Shown piece by piece: positions 1 through 8,995 of a DNA stretch of 64,000 nt (position 1 is the stretch's first letter; the number at the start of each line of letters is the position of its first letter). The position numbers were made by a program, and so were the translations under genes. Under the pieces are notes generated by a model that was given only the letters and a program-made list of their open reading frames with translations, did no database searches and was not told where the DNA came from. This DNA is from Betaproteobacteria bacterium HGW-Betaproteobacteria-9. Its GTDB lineage: Bacteria; Pseudomonadota; Gammaproteobacteria; Burkholderiales; Burkholderiaceae_C. Where the stretch lies: positions 1-64,000 of the forward strand of contig PHCC01000014.1 of NCBI GenBank assembly GCA_002842215.1, written 5' to 3'.

Positions 1-96
<96 letters not shown>

Positions 97-137
97 TCAG
101 CTCCAAAATCAAAATTGCCGAAACACCAGAACAAATA

Positions 138-212
<75 letters not shown>

Positions 213-274
213 CAAGACACCCGGTCAAACCGGACATCTCAGAAAACTTCAAACATCCAGCCATCAAAAGGACA

Positions 275-348
275 TGGAGCGGGAGACGGGAATCGAACCC
301 GCGTGATCAGCTTGGAAGGCTGGAGTTCTACCATTGAACTACTCCCGC
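275..348 (-). tRNA. tRNA-Gly (TCC anticodon)
   Basis: Acceptor GCGGGAG (348-342) pairs with 285-279, with discriminator T and an encoded CCA at 277-275. The anticodon stem-loop CAGCCTTCCAAGCTG carries anticodon TCC. The T-loop contains GGTTCGATTCC. It lies between tRNA-Tyr and tRNA-Thr on the same strand and is probably cut from one transcript with them. Confidence 0.95.
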
Positions 349-429
349 CCGAACCGTTTTCACACCCACAAGGGATTCCAACATTCAGAGCGCTTCGATC
401 CCAATCGCTCACACATCACTATCAATCAC

Positions 430-515
430 TGGTGGAGGGGGCTGGATTCGAACCAGCGTACGCGTAAGCGGGCAGATTTACAGTCTGCTGCCTTTAACCA
501 CTCGGCCACCCCTCC
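430..515 (-). tRNA. tRNA-Tyr (GTA anticodon)
   Basis: An 86-base class II tRNA with a long variable arm. Acceptor GGAGGGG (515-509) pairs with 440-434, then discriminator A and an encoded CCA (432-430). The anticodon loop is GACTGTAAATC, anticodon GTA. It is the first gene of the Tyr-Gly-Thr-tuf unit. The inferred promoter lies just upstream, between this gene and the end of ung. Confidence 0.95.
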
Positions 516-530
516 ATAGCGCAGCCCAGC

Positions 531-559
531 ATTATGCCATGGTTTTTGATCGCATTGCA
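531..559 (-). promoter_or_regulatory. Candidate promoter of the tRNA-tuf operon
   Basis: On the minus strand a CATAAT hexamer (536-531) lies 15 bases before the tRNA-Tyr 5' end and is followed by a GC-rich discriminator, typical of stable-RNA promoters. The element about 17 bp upstream (TGCAAT, 559-554) matches the -35 consensus poorly. It fits in the 57-bp gap after ung. Confidence 0.45.
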
Positions 560-572
560 TCCCGGCCCGTGA

Positions 573-1316
573 TCACCACGCCACAGGCGCTTGTCCGGAC
601 GCTTTCAGCCAGTGGTTGACAGCGCCGAAATGGCCGCAACCGAGGAACGGCAATGGACCCCGGCTCGCCGACAAGGGCGACGGGTGGTTGGCACTGAGCA
701 CCTGATGGCGGGCACCATCGATCAGCGCGGCCTTTTTCTGGGCGTGGGCGCCCCACAACAGAAACAGTTTGGGCCCGCCTGTTTCGCTGCAACGCCGGAT
801 CAGGGCGTCGGTCAGCACTTCCCAGCCCCGGCCGGCATGGCTGGCGGGCAGGCCGTCTTCCACGGTCAGGCAGGTGTTGAGCAGGAGCACGCCCTGCCCG
901 GCCCAACGCACCAACGAGCCGCTGGACGGCGGAGCCAGATCCAGATCGCGCTGCAGCTCCTTGAACATGTTGCGCAGGCTGGGCGGGACCTTCACGCCCG
1001 GCGCCACCGAAAACGCCAGCCCCTCGGCCTGGCCAGGCCCGTGGTACGGGTCCTGGCCCAGGATCACCACCCGCACATCGGCCAGCGGCGTCAGCGCCAG
1101 GGCCCGCAGCGGCTGCGGCGGATAGATGACGGCACCGCTGTCCAGCCGCTGCTGCAAGAAGGCTTTCAGTGACTGCCCGGCGGCAGACGCCCAAAAGCCG
1201 TTGACCAGTGCCGCCCAGTCGGCCTGGACCGGCCACTGTGCGGGATCGGCCGCCTGCAGCCGCGGGGTCAGAACCTCTGGACCTGCCACATCACCCCAAT
1301 CCAATGCGCCTTGCAT
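573..1316 (-). CDS. ung: Uracil-DNA glycosylase (family 1)
   Basis: A 247-aa protein that removes uracil from DNA, starting base-excision repair. The water-activating motif GQDPYH is at residues 87-92 (catalytic Asp89), and the DNA-intercalation loop HPSPLS is at 211-216 followed by the GCGHF end seen in Ung proteins. The chosen ATG gives MQGALDWGD, 10 bases after the trpC stop. The frame stays open upstream, but that part is antisense-like sequence inside trpC and has no family similarity. It is the last gene of the long trp transcription unit, and a regulatory link to tryptophan is not implied. Confidence 0.95.
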   Translation of the reverse strand: MQGALDWGDVAGPEVLTPRLQAADPAQWPVQADWAALVNGFWASAAGQSLKAFLQQRLDSGAVIYPPQPLRALALTPLADVRVVILGQDPYHGPGQAEGLAFSVAPGVKVPPSLRNMFKELQRDLDLAPPSSGSLVRWAGQGVLLLNTCLTVEDGLPASHAGRGWEVLTDALIRRCSETGGPKLFLLWGAHAQKKAALIDGARHQVLSANHPSPLSASRGPLPFLGCGHFGAVNHWLKASGQAPVAW

Positions 1317-1326
1317 CGACCCGTGC

Positions 1327-2127
1327 TCAGGCAAACAGCTCGGCCAGTGCCAGACCCGGTTCGGGCGCGCGCATGAAGGCTTCGCCCACCAGGAAGGCGT
1401 GCACACCCGCAGCGCGCATCTTGGTGACGTCGTCGCGGCCGAGAATGCCGGACTCGGTGACCAGCAGGCGGTCGGCCGGCACATCGGGCAGCATGTCCAG
1501 CGTGGTCTGCAGCGTGACGTCGAAGGTGCGCAGGTTCCGGTTGTTGATACCCACCAGCGGTGTTTTGAGCCTGAGCGCACGCTGCAACTCGGCGCGGTCG
1601 TGCACCTCCACCAGCACCGCCATGTTCATGCTGAGGGCCATCGCTTCCAGATCGGCCATCTGCGCGTCGTCCAGACAGGCGGCGATCAGCAGGATGGCGT
1701 CGGCCCCCATGGCGCGGGCCTCGTAGACCTGGTACGGATCCACCATGAAGTCCTTGCGCAGCACCGGGAGGTCACAGCTGGCACGGGCCTGTTTCAGGTA
1801 GTCGAAACTGCCCTGGAAAAACTGTTTGTCGGTCAACACCGACAGGCAGGCGGCGCTGACCTGGCCATCGCCTTCAGCGTAGCTCTGGGCGATGTCGGCC
1901 GGAATGAAGTCTTCGCGCAGCACGCCCTTGCTCGGGCTGGCCTTCTTGATCTCGGCGATCACCGCGGCCTGGCCGGCGGCGATCTTGGCCCTCAAGGCGC
2001 CCTCGAAGTCGCGCGTGAGCAACCGGCTTTCGGCGTCGAAGCGCACCACGTCCAGAGGTTTCTTCTTGCGCGCGGCGGCGATTTCTTCGTGCTTGACGGC
2101 CACGATCTTGTTGAGGATGTCACTCAT
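1327..2127 (-). CDS. trpC: Indole-3-glycerol phosphate synthase
   Basis: 266 aa, a single-domain TrpC (not fused to TrpF). It closes the indole ring, turning CdRP into indole-3-glycerol phosphate. The family signature [10 protein letters not shown] is at residues 59-68, and later barrel strands [17 protein letters not shown] and VTESGI are present. The start overlaps by 8 bases the stop of a small membrane ORF that follows trpD. trpF, trpB and trpA are not in the window. Confidence 0.97.
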   Translation of the reverse strand: MSDILNKIVAVKHEEIAAARKKKPLDVVRFDAESRLLTRDFEGALRAKIAAGQAAVIAEIKKASPSKGVLREDFIPADIAQSYAEGDGQVSAACLSVLTDKQFFQGSFDYLKQARASCDLPVLRKDFMVDPYQVYEARAMGADAILLIAACLDDAQMADLEAMALSMNMAVLVEVHDRAELQRALRLKTPLVGINNRNLRTFDVTLQTTLDMLPDVPADRLLVTESGILGRDDVTKMRAAGVHAFLVGEAFMRAPEPGLALAELFA

Positions 2128-2269
2128 GGGTTTTGTTTTCCTGGGGTGGAGGCGACTGGAGCACCTTCTTGATAACCCGATGCATCACCACACCCGCCAC
2201 AATGAACAGCAACGAAATGCCGATGGCGATCCAGGCGCCTTCGTTTTGCAGCCAGACAGGCAGGTTCAT
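2120..2269 (-). CDS. Putative 49-aa single-pass membrane protein between trpD and trpC
   Basis: A small open frame from the ATG at 2269 ([17 protein letters not shown]...) to a TGA at 2122-2120. Residues about 12-30 form one hydrophobic helix, followed by a basic stretch (HRVIKK) and a polar Pro/Gln/Glu tail, so the tail would be cytoplasmic. It begins 8 bases after the trpD stop and its last codons overlap the trpC ATG, the tight packing expected of a translated gene. No strong Shine-Dalgarno is visible, so coupling from trpD would be needed. I do not recognise the family. Confidence 0.5.
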   Translation of the reverse strand: MNLPVWLQNEGAWIAIGISLLFIVAGVVMHRVIKKVLQSPPPQENKTHE

Positions 2270-2277
2270 GGCACAAA

Positions 2278-3345
2278 TCAGGGGCCGACCGGCGCCGTGG
2301 CGGCTTGGGTGAAATCGGTCAGATCACGCAGCTTCTGGCGCGCAGCGCCCGACTCGATGGCACGGCGCGCCAGCGCGATACCCTGGGTCATGTCCTCGCA
2401 GACATTGGCGGCGTAGAGCGCTACACCGGCGTTGAGCGCCACGATGTCTTTGGCTGCCTTGATGGCCGGTTCGTCGCTGTTGTCCAGAACGCCCATCAGC
2501 ATGGCCTTGGAGTCCTCGGGCGTTTCCACACGCAGGGTGCGGTTGCTCGCCATCGTGAGGCCGAAATCTTCGGGGTGGATCTCGTATTCGGTGATCTCGC
2601 CGTTTTTCAGTTCACCCACCATGGTGGCCGCGCCGAGCGAAACCTCGTCCATGCCGTCGCGGCCGTAGACCACCACCGCGTGCTCGGCGCCCAGGCGCTG
2701 CAGCGCGCGCACCTGGATGCCGACCAGATCGGGGTGGAACACGCCCATCAGGATGTTCGGCGCCGAGGCCGGGTTGGTGAGCGGGCCGAGGATGTTGAAG
2801 ATGGTCTTCATGCCGAGTTCGCGGCGCACCGGCGCCACGTTTTTCATGGCCGGGTGGTGGTTGGGCGCGAACATGAAGCCCACGCCCACTTTTTCAATGC
2901 AACGCGCGATGGCATCGGGCGACAGGTTGATGTTGATGCCCAGGCTCTCCAGCACGTCGGCGCTGCCGCTCTTGCTGGAGACGCTGCGCCCGCCGTGTTT
3001 GCTGACCTTGGCGCCCGCGGCCGCGGCCACGAACATGGAGCAGGTGGAGATGTTGAAGGTGTGCGAACCGTCACCGCCGGTGCCCACGATGTCCACCAGG
3101 TGCGTCTTGTCGGCCACGTGCACCTTGGTGGAGAACTCGCGCATCACCTGCGCGGCGGCGGTGATTTCACCGATGGTTTCCTTCTTCACTCGCAGGCCGG
3201 TGATGAAGGCCGCCATCATCACGGGCGACATCTCGCCACTCATGATCAGGCGCATCAGGTGCAGCATCTCGTCGTGGAAGATCTCGCGGTGCTCGATGGT
3301 GCGCTGCAGGGCTTCCTGCGGGGTGATCTTGTGGCTGTGGGGCAT
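2278..3345 (-). CDS. trpD: Anthranilate phosphoribosyltransferase
   Basis: 355 aa; transfers the phosphoribosyl group from PRPP to anthranilate, the second committed step of tryptophan synthesis. The PRPP-binding loop [11 protein letters not shown] is at residues 88-98, followed by [18 protein letters not shown], both diagnostic. It is a stand-alone enzyme, not fused to TrpG. It starts 15 bases after the lysE stop, so it appears to be part of the same transcript as trpE and trpG despite the two inserted genes. Confidence 0.97.
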   Translation of the reverse strand: MPHSHKITPQEALQRTIEHREIFHDEMLHLMRLIMSGEMSPVMMAAFITGLRVKKETIGEITAAAQVMREFSTKVHVADKTHLVDIVGTGGDGSHTFNISTCSMFVAAAAGAKVSKHGGRSVSSKSGSADVLESLGININLSPDAIARCIEKVGVGFMFAPNHHPAMKNVAPVRRELGMKTIFNILGPLTNPASAPNILMGVFHPDLVGIQVRALQRLGAEHAVVVYGRDGMDEVSLGAATMVGELKNGEITEYEIHPEDFGLTMASNRTLRVETPEDSKAMLMGVLDNSDEPAIKAAKDIVALNAGVALYAANVCEDMTQGIALARRAIESGAARQKLRDLTDFTQAATAPVGP

Positions 3346-3360
3346 GGGTGTCTCCTGAAC

Positions 3361-4014
3361 TTAGCGAGAAGGATTGTCCGACATGGCCAGCTTCAGGCCA
3401 AAGCCGACGAACATGGCGCCTGCGGCGCGGTCCATCCAGTGCATGGTGCGCTGCACGGCGCTCACGCGACCTGCGGCCCAGCCGGCGAGCCAGGCGTAAC
3501 CGAAGTTGATCGGCAGCGAGTTGAGGTTGAACAGCAGGCCCAGCAGCAGGAAGGCCGTCACCTTGTCGGGCGTGCCGGGCGCAATGAACTGAGGCACAAA
3601 GGCCAGGAAGAACAGTGCGACCTTGGGGTTGAGCACGTTGGTGAGGAAGCCGCGCCGGTAGATGCGGCGCAGGTCTGCAGGTTGGTGGGTTTTTGCTGCA
3701 TCGGCCGCCACGATGGACGAGCCCCCGCCCTGGGCGAACAGCAGCTTGACGCCCATCCACACCAGGTAGGCGGCACCGATCCACTTGAGCACGGTGAAGG
3801 CCGTGGCCGAGGTGGCGAGCAAGGCGCTCACGCCGAGCGCTGCCGCGAACACGTGCACGAAGCAGCCGCTGACGATGCCCAGCGCGGCCGCGATACCGGC
3901 CCGCACGCCGCTCTTGAGCGCGTTGCTCACGATGTAGAGCACATCGGGGCCAGGCGTGAGGTTGAGCAGCCAGCCCGCCGCGATGAACATGAGCAGTTGC
4001 GGGGTATCGGGCAT
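3361..4014 (-). CDS. LysE/RhtB-family amino acid exporter
   Basis: 217 aa with the hallmark N-terminal motif LLNLTPGPDVLYIVSNALKS and about six hydrophobic segments, typical of RhtB-type homoserine/threonine exporters in the inner membrane. It lies between ltaE (20-bp gap) and trpD (15-bp gap) inside the trp operon. The pairing with threonine aldolase suggests it may move threonine, homoserine or a related amino acid. Tryptophan or pathway intermediates are another possibility given the operon, and substrate cannot be read from sequence. Confidence 0.88.
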   Translation of the reverse strand: MPDTPQLLMFIAAGWLLNLTPGPDVLYIVSNALKSGVRAGIAAALGIVSGCFVHVFAAALGVSALLATSATAFTVLKWIGAAYLVWMGVKLLFAQGGGSSIVAADAAKTHQPADLRRIYRRGFLTNVLNPKVALFFLAFVPQFIAPGTPDKVTAFLLLGLLFNLNSLPINFGYAWLAGWAAGRVSAVQRTMHWMDRAAGAMFVGFGLKLAMSDNPSR

Positions 4015-4034
4015 GGTGTTCTCCGGGCGGATGC

Positions 4035-5108
4035 TCAGTAGGGGCCGGTGCGCGCGGCACCGGCCGGAACAGCAGACGTTTCGGCGAAGAAGCGGCGCAC
4101 GGTGGCGATGGCGTGATCGATGCCGGCCGCGTCCACGTCCAGGTGGGTGACGAAACGCAGGCCGATCAGGCCGGTGGCCAGCACGCCGTTCGCCTTCAGG
4201 AAATCCAGCAGCGCCGGGCCTCGGCTATCGGCCACATCAACAAAAACGATGTTGGTCTCTGCCGATTTCACGGTCAGTCCCTCAATGCCGCTCAGACCTT
4301 CAGCCAGACGGCGTGCGTTGGCATGGTCGTCGGCCAGCCGATCCACATGGTGGTCCAGCGCGTGCAGCGCACAGGCCGCCAGCAGGCCGGCCTGGCGCAA
4401 ACCGCCACCGGCCATCTTGCGGATGCGGCGGGCGCTCTGGATCAGTTCCTGCGAACCGCACAGCGCCGAGCCCACCGGCGCGCCGAGCCCCTTGCTGAAG
4501 CAGACCGAGAGGCTGTCGAAATGGTCGGCGATTTCGCGCACACGGGCGTGAGCGCCCTGCCCGGGGGCAGCCGAGGCCACGGCGGCGTTGAACACCCGCG
4601 CGCCGTCCAGGTGCGTAGCCAGCCCTTGTTGGCGCGCCAAGGCCGTCGCTTCCCGCAGGTAGTCGTCGGGCATCACATGGCCGTTCCAGGTGTTTTCCAG
4701 GCAGAGTAGGCGGGTGCGCGCAAAGTGCGGGTCGTCGGGCTTGATGGCGGCGGCGATGTCGGCCAGCGCCATGCGGCCCTGCGCATCCTGCGTCAGCGGT
4801 TGCGGCTGCACGCTGCCGAACACCGCCGCGCCACCACCTTCGTAGCGGTAGGTGTGGGCCAGTTGACCGACGATGTATTCGTCACCGCGACCGCAGTGCG
4901 CGAGGATGCCGCAGAGGTTGCTCTGCGTACCCGAGGGCATGAAGAGCGCGGCGGCCTTGCCGGTAATGGCGGCAATGCGGTTCTGCAACGCGTTGACCGT
5001 GGGGTCGTCGCCGAACACGTCGTCGCCCAGGGGCGCGGCCATCATGGCGACGCGCATGGCCTCGGTCGGCTGCGTGACGGTGTCGCTGCGCAGATCAATG
5101 GTCTTCAT
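4035..5108 (-). CDS. ltaE: Low-specificity L-threonine aldolase
   Basis: 357 aa, a PLP-dependent fold-type I enzyme that splits threonine or allo-threonine into glycine and acetaldehyde. The start [19 protein letters not shown] and the [12 protein letters not shown] segment are typical of the family, and [14 protein letters not shown] holds the PLP lysine. The ATG overlaps the trpG stop in an ATGA (5108-5105), so translation is probably coupled. Its place between trpG and trpD is unusual and ties glycine/threonine metabolism to a tryptophan transcript. Confidence 0.93.
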   Translation of the reverse strand: MKTIDLRSDTVTQPTEAMRVAMMAAPLGDDVFGDDPTVNALQNRIAAITGKAAALFMPSGTQSNLCGILAHCGRGDEYIVGQLAHTYRYEGGGAAVFGSVQPQPLTQDAQGRMALADIAAAIKPDDPHFARTRLLCLENTWNGHVMPDDYLREATALARQQGLATHLDGARVFNAAVASAAPGQGAHARVREIADHFDSLSVCFSKGLGAPVGSALCGSQELIQSARRIRKMAGGGLRQAGLLAACALHALDHHVDRLADDHANARRLAEGLSGIEGLTVKSAETNIVFVDVADSRGPALLDFLKANGVLATGLIGLRFVTHLDVDAAGIDHAIATVRRFFAETSAVPAGAARTGPY

Positions 5109-5701
5109 GCGGCCTGCTCCAGAAAGTTCTTGAGCATGGCGTGGCCGTGCTCGGTGAGGATGCTTTCGGGGTGAAACTGCACACCCTCGATCGCCAGGGT
5201 CTTGTGCTTCACGCCCATGATCTCGCCGTCCGGCGTCCAGGCCGTGACCTTGAGGCAATCGGGGCAGGTCTCGCGTTCAATGGCCAGCGAGTGGTAGCGG
5301 TTGACGGTGAACTGCTCCGGCAGATCGGCGAACACGCCTTCCTGCGTGGTGGTGATGACGCTGGTCTTGCCGTGCATCAGCTCCTGCGCCCGGATGATCT
5401 TGCCGCCGAAGGCCGCGCCGATGCTCTGGTGGCCCAGGCACACGCCCAGGATGGGCAGCTTGCCGGCGAAATGCTGGATCGCCGGCACCGAGATGCCGGC
5501 TTCGGCCGGTGAGCAGGGGCCGGGAGAAATGACCAGGCGGTCGATCTGGCCGGCGTCCAGCCGGCGCTGAATCTCGTCGACGGTGATCTCGTCGTTGCGC
5601 ACCACGGTCACGTCGGCGCCGAGTTCACCGAAGTACTGCACGATGTTGTAGGTGAAGGAGTCGTAGTTGTCGACCATCAGGAGCTGGATTTTCTTCGTCA
5701 T
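5105..5701 (-). CDS. trpG: Anthranilate synthase component II (glutamine amidotransferase)
   Basis: 198 aa class I glutamine amidotransferase that supplies ammonia to Trp[11 protein letters not shown] lies at residues 10-19, [12 protein letters not shown] at 58-69, the nucleophile is Cys88 in GVCLGHQ, and the C-terminal His/Glu pair is in GVQFHPES. The chosen ATG follows the trpE stop by 5 bases. Like other stand-alone TrpG proteins it may also serve PabB, since no pabA is visible here. Confidence 0.96.
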   Translation of the reverse strand: MTKKIQLLMVDNYDSFTYNIVQYFGELGADVTVVRNDEITVDEIQRRLDAGQIDRLVISPGPCSPAEAGISVPAIQHFAGKLPILGVCLGHQSIGAAFGGKIIRAQELMHGKTSVITTTQEGVFADLPEQFTVNRYHSLAIERETCPDCLKVTAWTPDGEIMGVKHKTLAIEGVQFHPESILTEHGHAMLKNFLEQAA

Positions 5702-5706
5702 GGCGT

Positions 5707-7206
5707 TCACTCCAGCCCTTCTTCCACCAGCTCCGCCGCCCGCAGCAGCGCACGGGCCTTGTGTTCGGTTTCCCTCCACTCCATCTCGGGAATGGAATCG
5801 GCCACAACCCCCGCGGCCGCCTGCACGTAGAGCATCTGGTCCTTGATGATGCCGGTGCGGATGGCGATGGCCACATCCATGTCACCGGCGTAGCTGATGT
5901 AACCGCAGGCGCCGCCGTAGAGGCCGCGCTTGGTGGGCTCCAGCTGGTCGATCAACTCCATGGCGTGCACCTTGGGTGCGCCGGTCAGCGTGCCGGCAGG
6001 AAAGGTGGCTTTCAGCACGTCCATGTTCGTCATTCCGTCCACCAGCGTACCTTCAACGTTGCTCACGATGTGCATCACATGGCTGTAGCGCTCTACCGCA
6101 AAGGCCTCGGTGACCTTGACGCTGCCGATCTTGGCGATGCGGCCGATGTCGTTGCGCGCCAAGTCGATCAGCATCACGTGCTCGGCGCGCTCCTTCGGGT
6201 CGTTGACCAGTTCGATCTCGGTGGCCTTGTCCTTCTCGGGTGTGGCGCCGCGCGGGCGGGTGCCGGCGAGCGGCCGGATGATGACCTTCTGCCCCTCGTC
6301 CACCTGCTCCTGGCGCACCAGGATCTCCGGTGAGGCACCCACCACATGAAAGTCCCCGAAGTGGTAGTAATACATGTAGGGGCTGGGGTTCAGCGAACGC
6401 AGCGCGCGGTACAGGCTCAGCGGGCTTTCGGTGTAGCGCTTCTTGATGCGCTGGCCCACCTGCACCTGCATGAAATCGCCACCGGCGATCAGCTCCTTGG
6501 CGCGCTCCACGGCGGTGAGGTAGTCGGCCTTGGCGAAGTCGCGTTCGGCCGGAAAACTCTGGCTGGGCTTGACCACCGGCGCGCTCACCGAATACTTCAG
6601 CGCTTCCTTCAGTTCGCGCACGCGCTTCTTGGCGTTGGCGTAGGCCTCAGGCTGGGCAGGGTCGGCATAGACGATCAGGTAAAGCTTGCCCGAGAGGTTG
6701 TCGATGACGGCCAGTTCTTCGCACTGCAGCAGCAGGATGTCGGGGCAGCCCAGGGTGTCGGGCGGGCAGCTGGCTTCGAGCTTCTTCTCGATGTAGCGCA
6801 CCGCGTCGTACCCGAAGTAACCGGCCAGACCGCCGCAAAAACGCGGCAGCCCAGGGCGCAGCGCCACCTTGAAGCGCTGCTGGTAGGCGGCGATGAAGTC
6901 CAGCGGATTGCCGTGGTTCGTCTCGACCACGGCGCCGTCGCGCACCACCTCGGTTTTGGCCTCGGCGCCGAAGCCGCTGGCGCGCAGCAGCGTGCGCGCC
7001 GGCAGGCCGATGAAGCTGTAGCGACCAAAGCGCTCACCGCCGACAACGGATTCGAGCAGGAAGCTGTGTTTGCCGTCGCCGCGCCCATGGGCCAGCTTGA
7101 GGTACAGCGAGAGCGGGGTTTCCAGGTCCGCAAAGGCCTCGGCCATCAGCGGGATGCGGTTGTAGCCCTGGCTGGCCAGGCTCTTGAATTCAAGTTCGGT
7201 GATCAT
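5707..7206 (-). CDS. trpE: Anthranilate synthase component I
   Basis: 499 aa; makes anthranilate from chorismate with TrpG. The C-terminal chorismate-binding domain shows [30 protein letters not shown] and [12 protein letters not shown], and the N-terminal half carries the allosteric-type LLESV segment. An upstream ATG exists at 7221 (MERLN), but the ATG at 7206 has a GGAG nine bases before it and gives the usual start MITELEFKS. Transcription would begin about 245 bases upstream, through a leader with a Trp-rich small peptide. Confidence 0.96.
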   Translation of the reverse strand: MITELEFKSLASQGYNRIPLMAEAFADLETPLSLYLKLAHGRGDGKHSFLLESVVGGERFGRYSFIGLPARTLLRASGFGAEAKTEVVRDGAVVETNHGNPLDFIAAYQQRFKVALRPGLPRFCGGLAGYFGYDAVRYIEKKLEASCPPDTLGCPDILLLQCEELAVIDNLSGKLYLIVYADPAQPEAYANAKKRVRELKEALKYSVSAPVVKPSQSFPAERDFAKADYLTAVERAKELIAGGDFMQVQVGQRIKKRYTESPLSLYRALRSLNPSPYMYYYHFGDFHVVGASPEILVRQEQVDEGQKVIIRPLAGTRPRGATPEKDKATEIELVNDPKERAEHVMLIDLARNDIGRIAKIGSVKVTEAFAVERYSHVMHIVSNVEGTLVDGMTNMDVLKATFPAGTLTGAPKVHAMELIDQLEPTKRGLYGGACGYISYAGDMDVAIAIRTGIIKDQMLYVQAAAGVVADSIPEMEWRETEHKARALLRAAELVEEGLE

Positions 7207-7466
7207 GTTCAGACGCTCCATCGGCTTCTGGCTGCGTCGCAGCGGGCGAAACCGTTTTTCTGGGGGCCCCGGTCAGACCGGCTGCCGGGTTCGGGGAGTG
7301 GGGCGACGCGGGCGGGTCAACAGGGGCGGACCGGAACCAGCGCACCTCCGGGGGGGAGTGCACGTTTACGCTGGCTTGCGCCAGGGCCAGGCTCCCCGGC
7401 CATTGCGGCTCGGCAGAGTGCCCGTCAGGGATGTGCGTGTGTTGAACATGGGGCCAAAGTGTAGCA
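7207..7466 (-). promoter_or_regulatory. Candidate trp leader/attenuation region with extended -10 promoter
   Basis: On the minus strand, an extended -10 (TGCTACACT, 7466-7458) lies 8 bases before the ATG of a 27-codon ORF with a Trp-Pro-Trp run. Downstream there are competing pairings. CTGGC-GCAA-GCCAG is a GNRA-capped hairpin right after the Trp codons. CCAGCG can instead pair with CGCTGG about 30 bases on. The CCGGTC that follows CGCTGG can pair with GACCGG near 7273-7268. No U-run follows the last stem, so a classical intrinsic attenuator is not shown. The -35 is poor. Confidence 0.5.
7366..7449 (-). CDS. trpL: Candidate trp operon leader peptide
   Basis: A 27-codon ORF that starts MFNTRTSLTGTLP and ends RGAWPWRKPA then TAA (7368-7366). 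The two Trp codons (TGG CCC TGG) sit at positions 21 and 23, near the stop, as in known trpL peptides. The distance from the -10 to the ATG implies little or no 5' untranslated sequence, as in leaderless rhizobial trpL. It is the only small ORF between the promoter and trpE that has this property. Translation is not proven. Confidence 0.55.
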   Translation of the reverse strand: MFNTRTSLTGTLPSRNGRGAWPWRKPA

Positions 7467-7528
7467 AAGCTGTCGCGTCGGCGTCTGAGAAAACGCGCTT
7501 CCGACGCATCAACTAGTGACAACCCCGG

Positions 7529-7557
7529 TTGATTTCACCGTCCGGGCTGCCCACAAT
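7529..7557 (+). promoter_or_regulatory. Candidate sigma-70 promoter for the chalcone-isomerase-like gene
   Basis: TTGATT at 7529-7534 and CACAAT at 7552-7557 are separated by 17 bp, on the plus strand, 65 bases before the ATG at 7622. Matches are 5/6 and 4/6 to the consensus. It is back to back with the trp leader promoter. Confidence 0.45.
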
Positions 7558-7621
7558 CCTAATTTCGAACGGTCGTACTATTTTTACGCCATCCCCACAA
7601 CCCCGTGTTGGACCCCACTAC

Positions 7622-8236
7622 ATGAACCACAACAACCTCAACCCGTTTCTTCGCGCGGCGGCCACTCCCCTGCTGGCCCTTGGTATGGTGTTCTGGCCCT
7701 TGTTCGCCGGGGCTGCGACCGTGGAGGTCGCTGGCGTCCAGCTGGAAGACCGCATCACCGTCAACGGCAGCCCGTTGCAGCTCAACGGCGCGGGCGTGCG
7801 CTACAAGGCGGTGTTCAAGGTCTACACCGCCGGTCTGTACCTGGGCCAGAAGGCCACGACCACCGAACAGGTGCTGGCCGCGCCCGGCCCCAGGCGCATG
7901 ACCATCACCATGCTGCGCGACATCGATTCGGCCGAGTTGGGCAAGCTGTTTTCGCGCGGCATGGAAGACAACATGGAGCGCAGTGCGTTTTCCAAGCTGA
8001 TCCCCGGCGTGATCCGCATGAGCCAGGTGTTCACCGACCACAAGAAGCTGCTCGCGGGCGAAACCTTCGTGCTCGACTGGGTGCCGGGCACCGGCACCGT
8101 GCTCACGGTCAAGGGCAAGGTCGAGGGTGAACCGTTCAAGGAACCCGAGTTTTTCAACGCGCTGATGCGCATCTGGCTCGGCCCCAAACCGGCGGACTGG
8201 CAGCTCAAGGACGCACTGCTGGGCAAGAAAAAGTAA
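7622..8236 (+). CDS. Periplasmic chalcone-isomerase-like domain protein
   Basis: 204 aa. Residues 1-32 form a signal peptide ending FAGAA, then comes a domain with GVRYKAVFKVYTAGLYL and FSRGMEDN, which matches the bacterial chalcone isomerase-like (CHI-fold) family of exported proteins. The bacterial members are not flavonoid enzymes and are thought to bind fatty acids or similar ligands; the exact role is unknown. It is a monocistronic gene with its own promoter, divergent from the trp operon. Confidence 0.8.
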   Translation: MNHNNLNPFLRAAATPLLALGMVFWPLFAGAATVEVAGVQLEDRITVNGSPLQLNGAGVRYKAVFKVYTAGLYLGQKATTTEQVLAAPGPRRMTITMLRDIDSAELGKLFSRGMEDNMERSAFSKLIPGVIRMSQVFTDHKKLLAGETFVLDWVPGTGTVLTVKGKVEGEPFKEPEFFNALMRIWLGPKPADWQLKDALLGKKK

Positions 8237-8299
8237 ATCACTTCGGCCCCCCCAGCGTACCGCGCCTTGTTTGGGGCGGCCCGGCGCTGCGGGGGTCGG

Positions 8300-8995
8300 T
8301 CAGTCCAGCAGTTCGCCCAGCGAGCCGATCAGCCGGTCGTGCGGTGCTTCGGCGATCGGGTCGCCGTGGTTGTAGCCGTAGGTGACCAGCGCCACCGGGC
8401 AGCCGGCCGCGCGCGCGGCGATGCCGTCGTTCTGCGAGTCGCCCACCATCAGGGTCTGCGCCGGCAAAGTGCCCAGCGCCTCGCAGGTTTTCAGCAGCGG
8501 CAACGGGTCGGGCTTCTTACGCTCGAAGCTGTCGCCACCGAACACCTGGGAAAAGAACCCGTCCAGGCCCTTGATCTCCAGCAGCGCCTGCGCAAACGCC
8601 AGCGGTTTGTTGGTCAGGCAGGCCATCGGCAGACCCGTGGCCTGCAGGCGCTGCAGACCCTCCAGCACGCCCGGGTACACCTCCGAATGTTGGCCGTTGA
8701 TGAACAGGTAGTGGTGCTGGTAACGCTCCAGCGCCAGTTCACCCACCTGTTCGCGCGGCCAGCTCAACGCCACACCGGCGGCGGCCACCACCTCGGGCAG
8801 GGCCAGCTGGTGGTCCAGCACGGTGCGCACCAGGTGCTCGGAGCCCTTGCCCACCGAGCGCTCGACCATCAAACGATCCACCGGTGGCAGACCGATGTCC
8901 TCCAGCGTGTGGTTGAGCGCGACGACGAAGTCGCCCAGCGTGTCGATCATCGTGCCGTCGAGGTCGACGATCACGGCCTTGATGCCGGCCAGCAT
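8300..8995 (-). CDS. gph: Phosphoglycolate phosphatase (HAD superfamily)
   Basis: 231 aa HAD hydrolase. Motif I VDLDGTMIDT has the nucleophile Asp11 and Asp13, motif II is in CLTNKP, and motif III/IV KKPDPLP...MVGDSQND. The start overlaps the rpe stop by one base (TGATG at 8997-8993), the usual rpe-gph pairing, and this supports phosphoglycolate as substrate. In that role it clears 2-phosphoglycolate from DNA repair or from the oxygenase activity of Rubisco, if present. Confidence 0.9.
   Translation of the reverse strand: MLAGIKAVIVDLDGTMIDTLGDFVVALNHTLEDIGLPPVDRLMVERSVGKGSEHLVRTVLDHQLALPEVVAAAGVALSWPREQVGELALERYQHHYLFINGQHSEVYPGVLEGLQRLQATGLPMACLTNKPLAFAQALLEIKGLDGFFSQVFGGDSFERKKPDPLPLLKTCEALGTLPAQTLMVGDSQNDGIAARAAGCPVALVTYGYNHGDPIAEAPHDRLIGSLGELLD

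Noticed and set aside
2305..4041. A 578-codon plus-strand open frame antisense to trpD and the lysE gene
   Set aside because: It is a by-product of GC-rich third codon positions; its product is His/Gly/Arg-rich with no domain, while the minus strand codes for clear enzymes.
7261..7330. Classical intrinsic terminator in the trp leader
   Set aside because: Strong GC stems exist but no U-run follows them on the minus strand (AGAAAAACGG follows), so only alternative pairing is reported.
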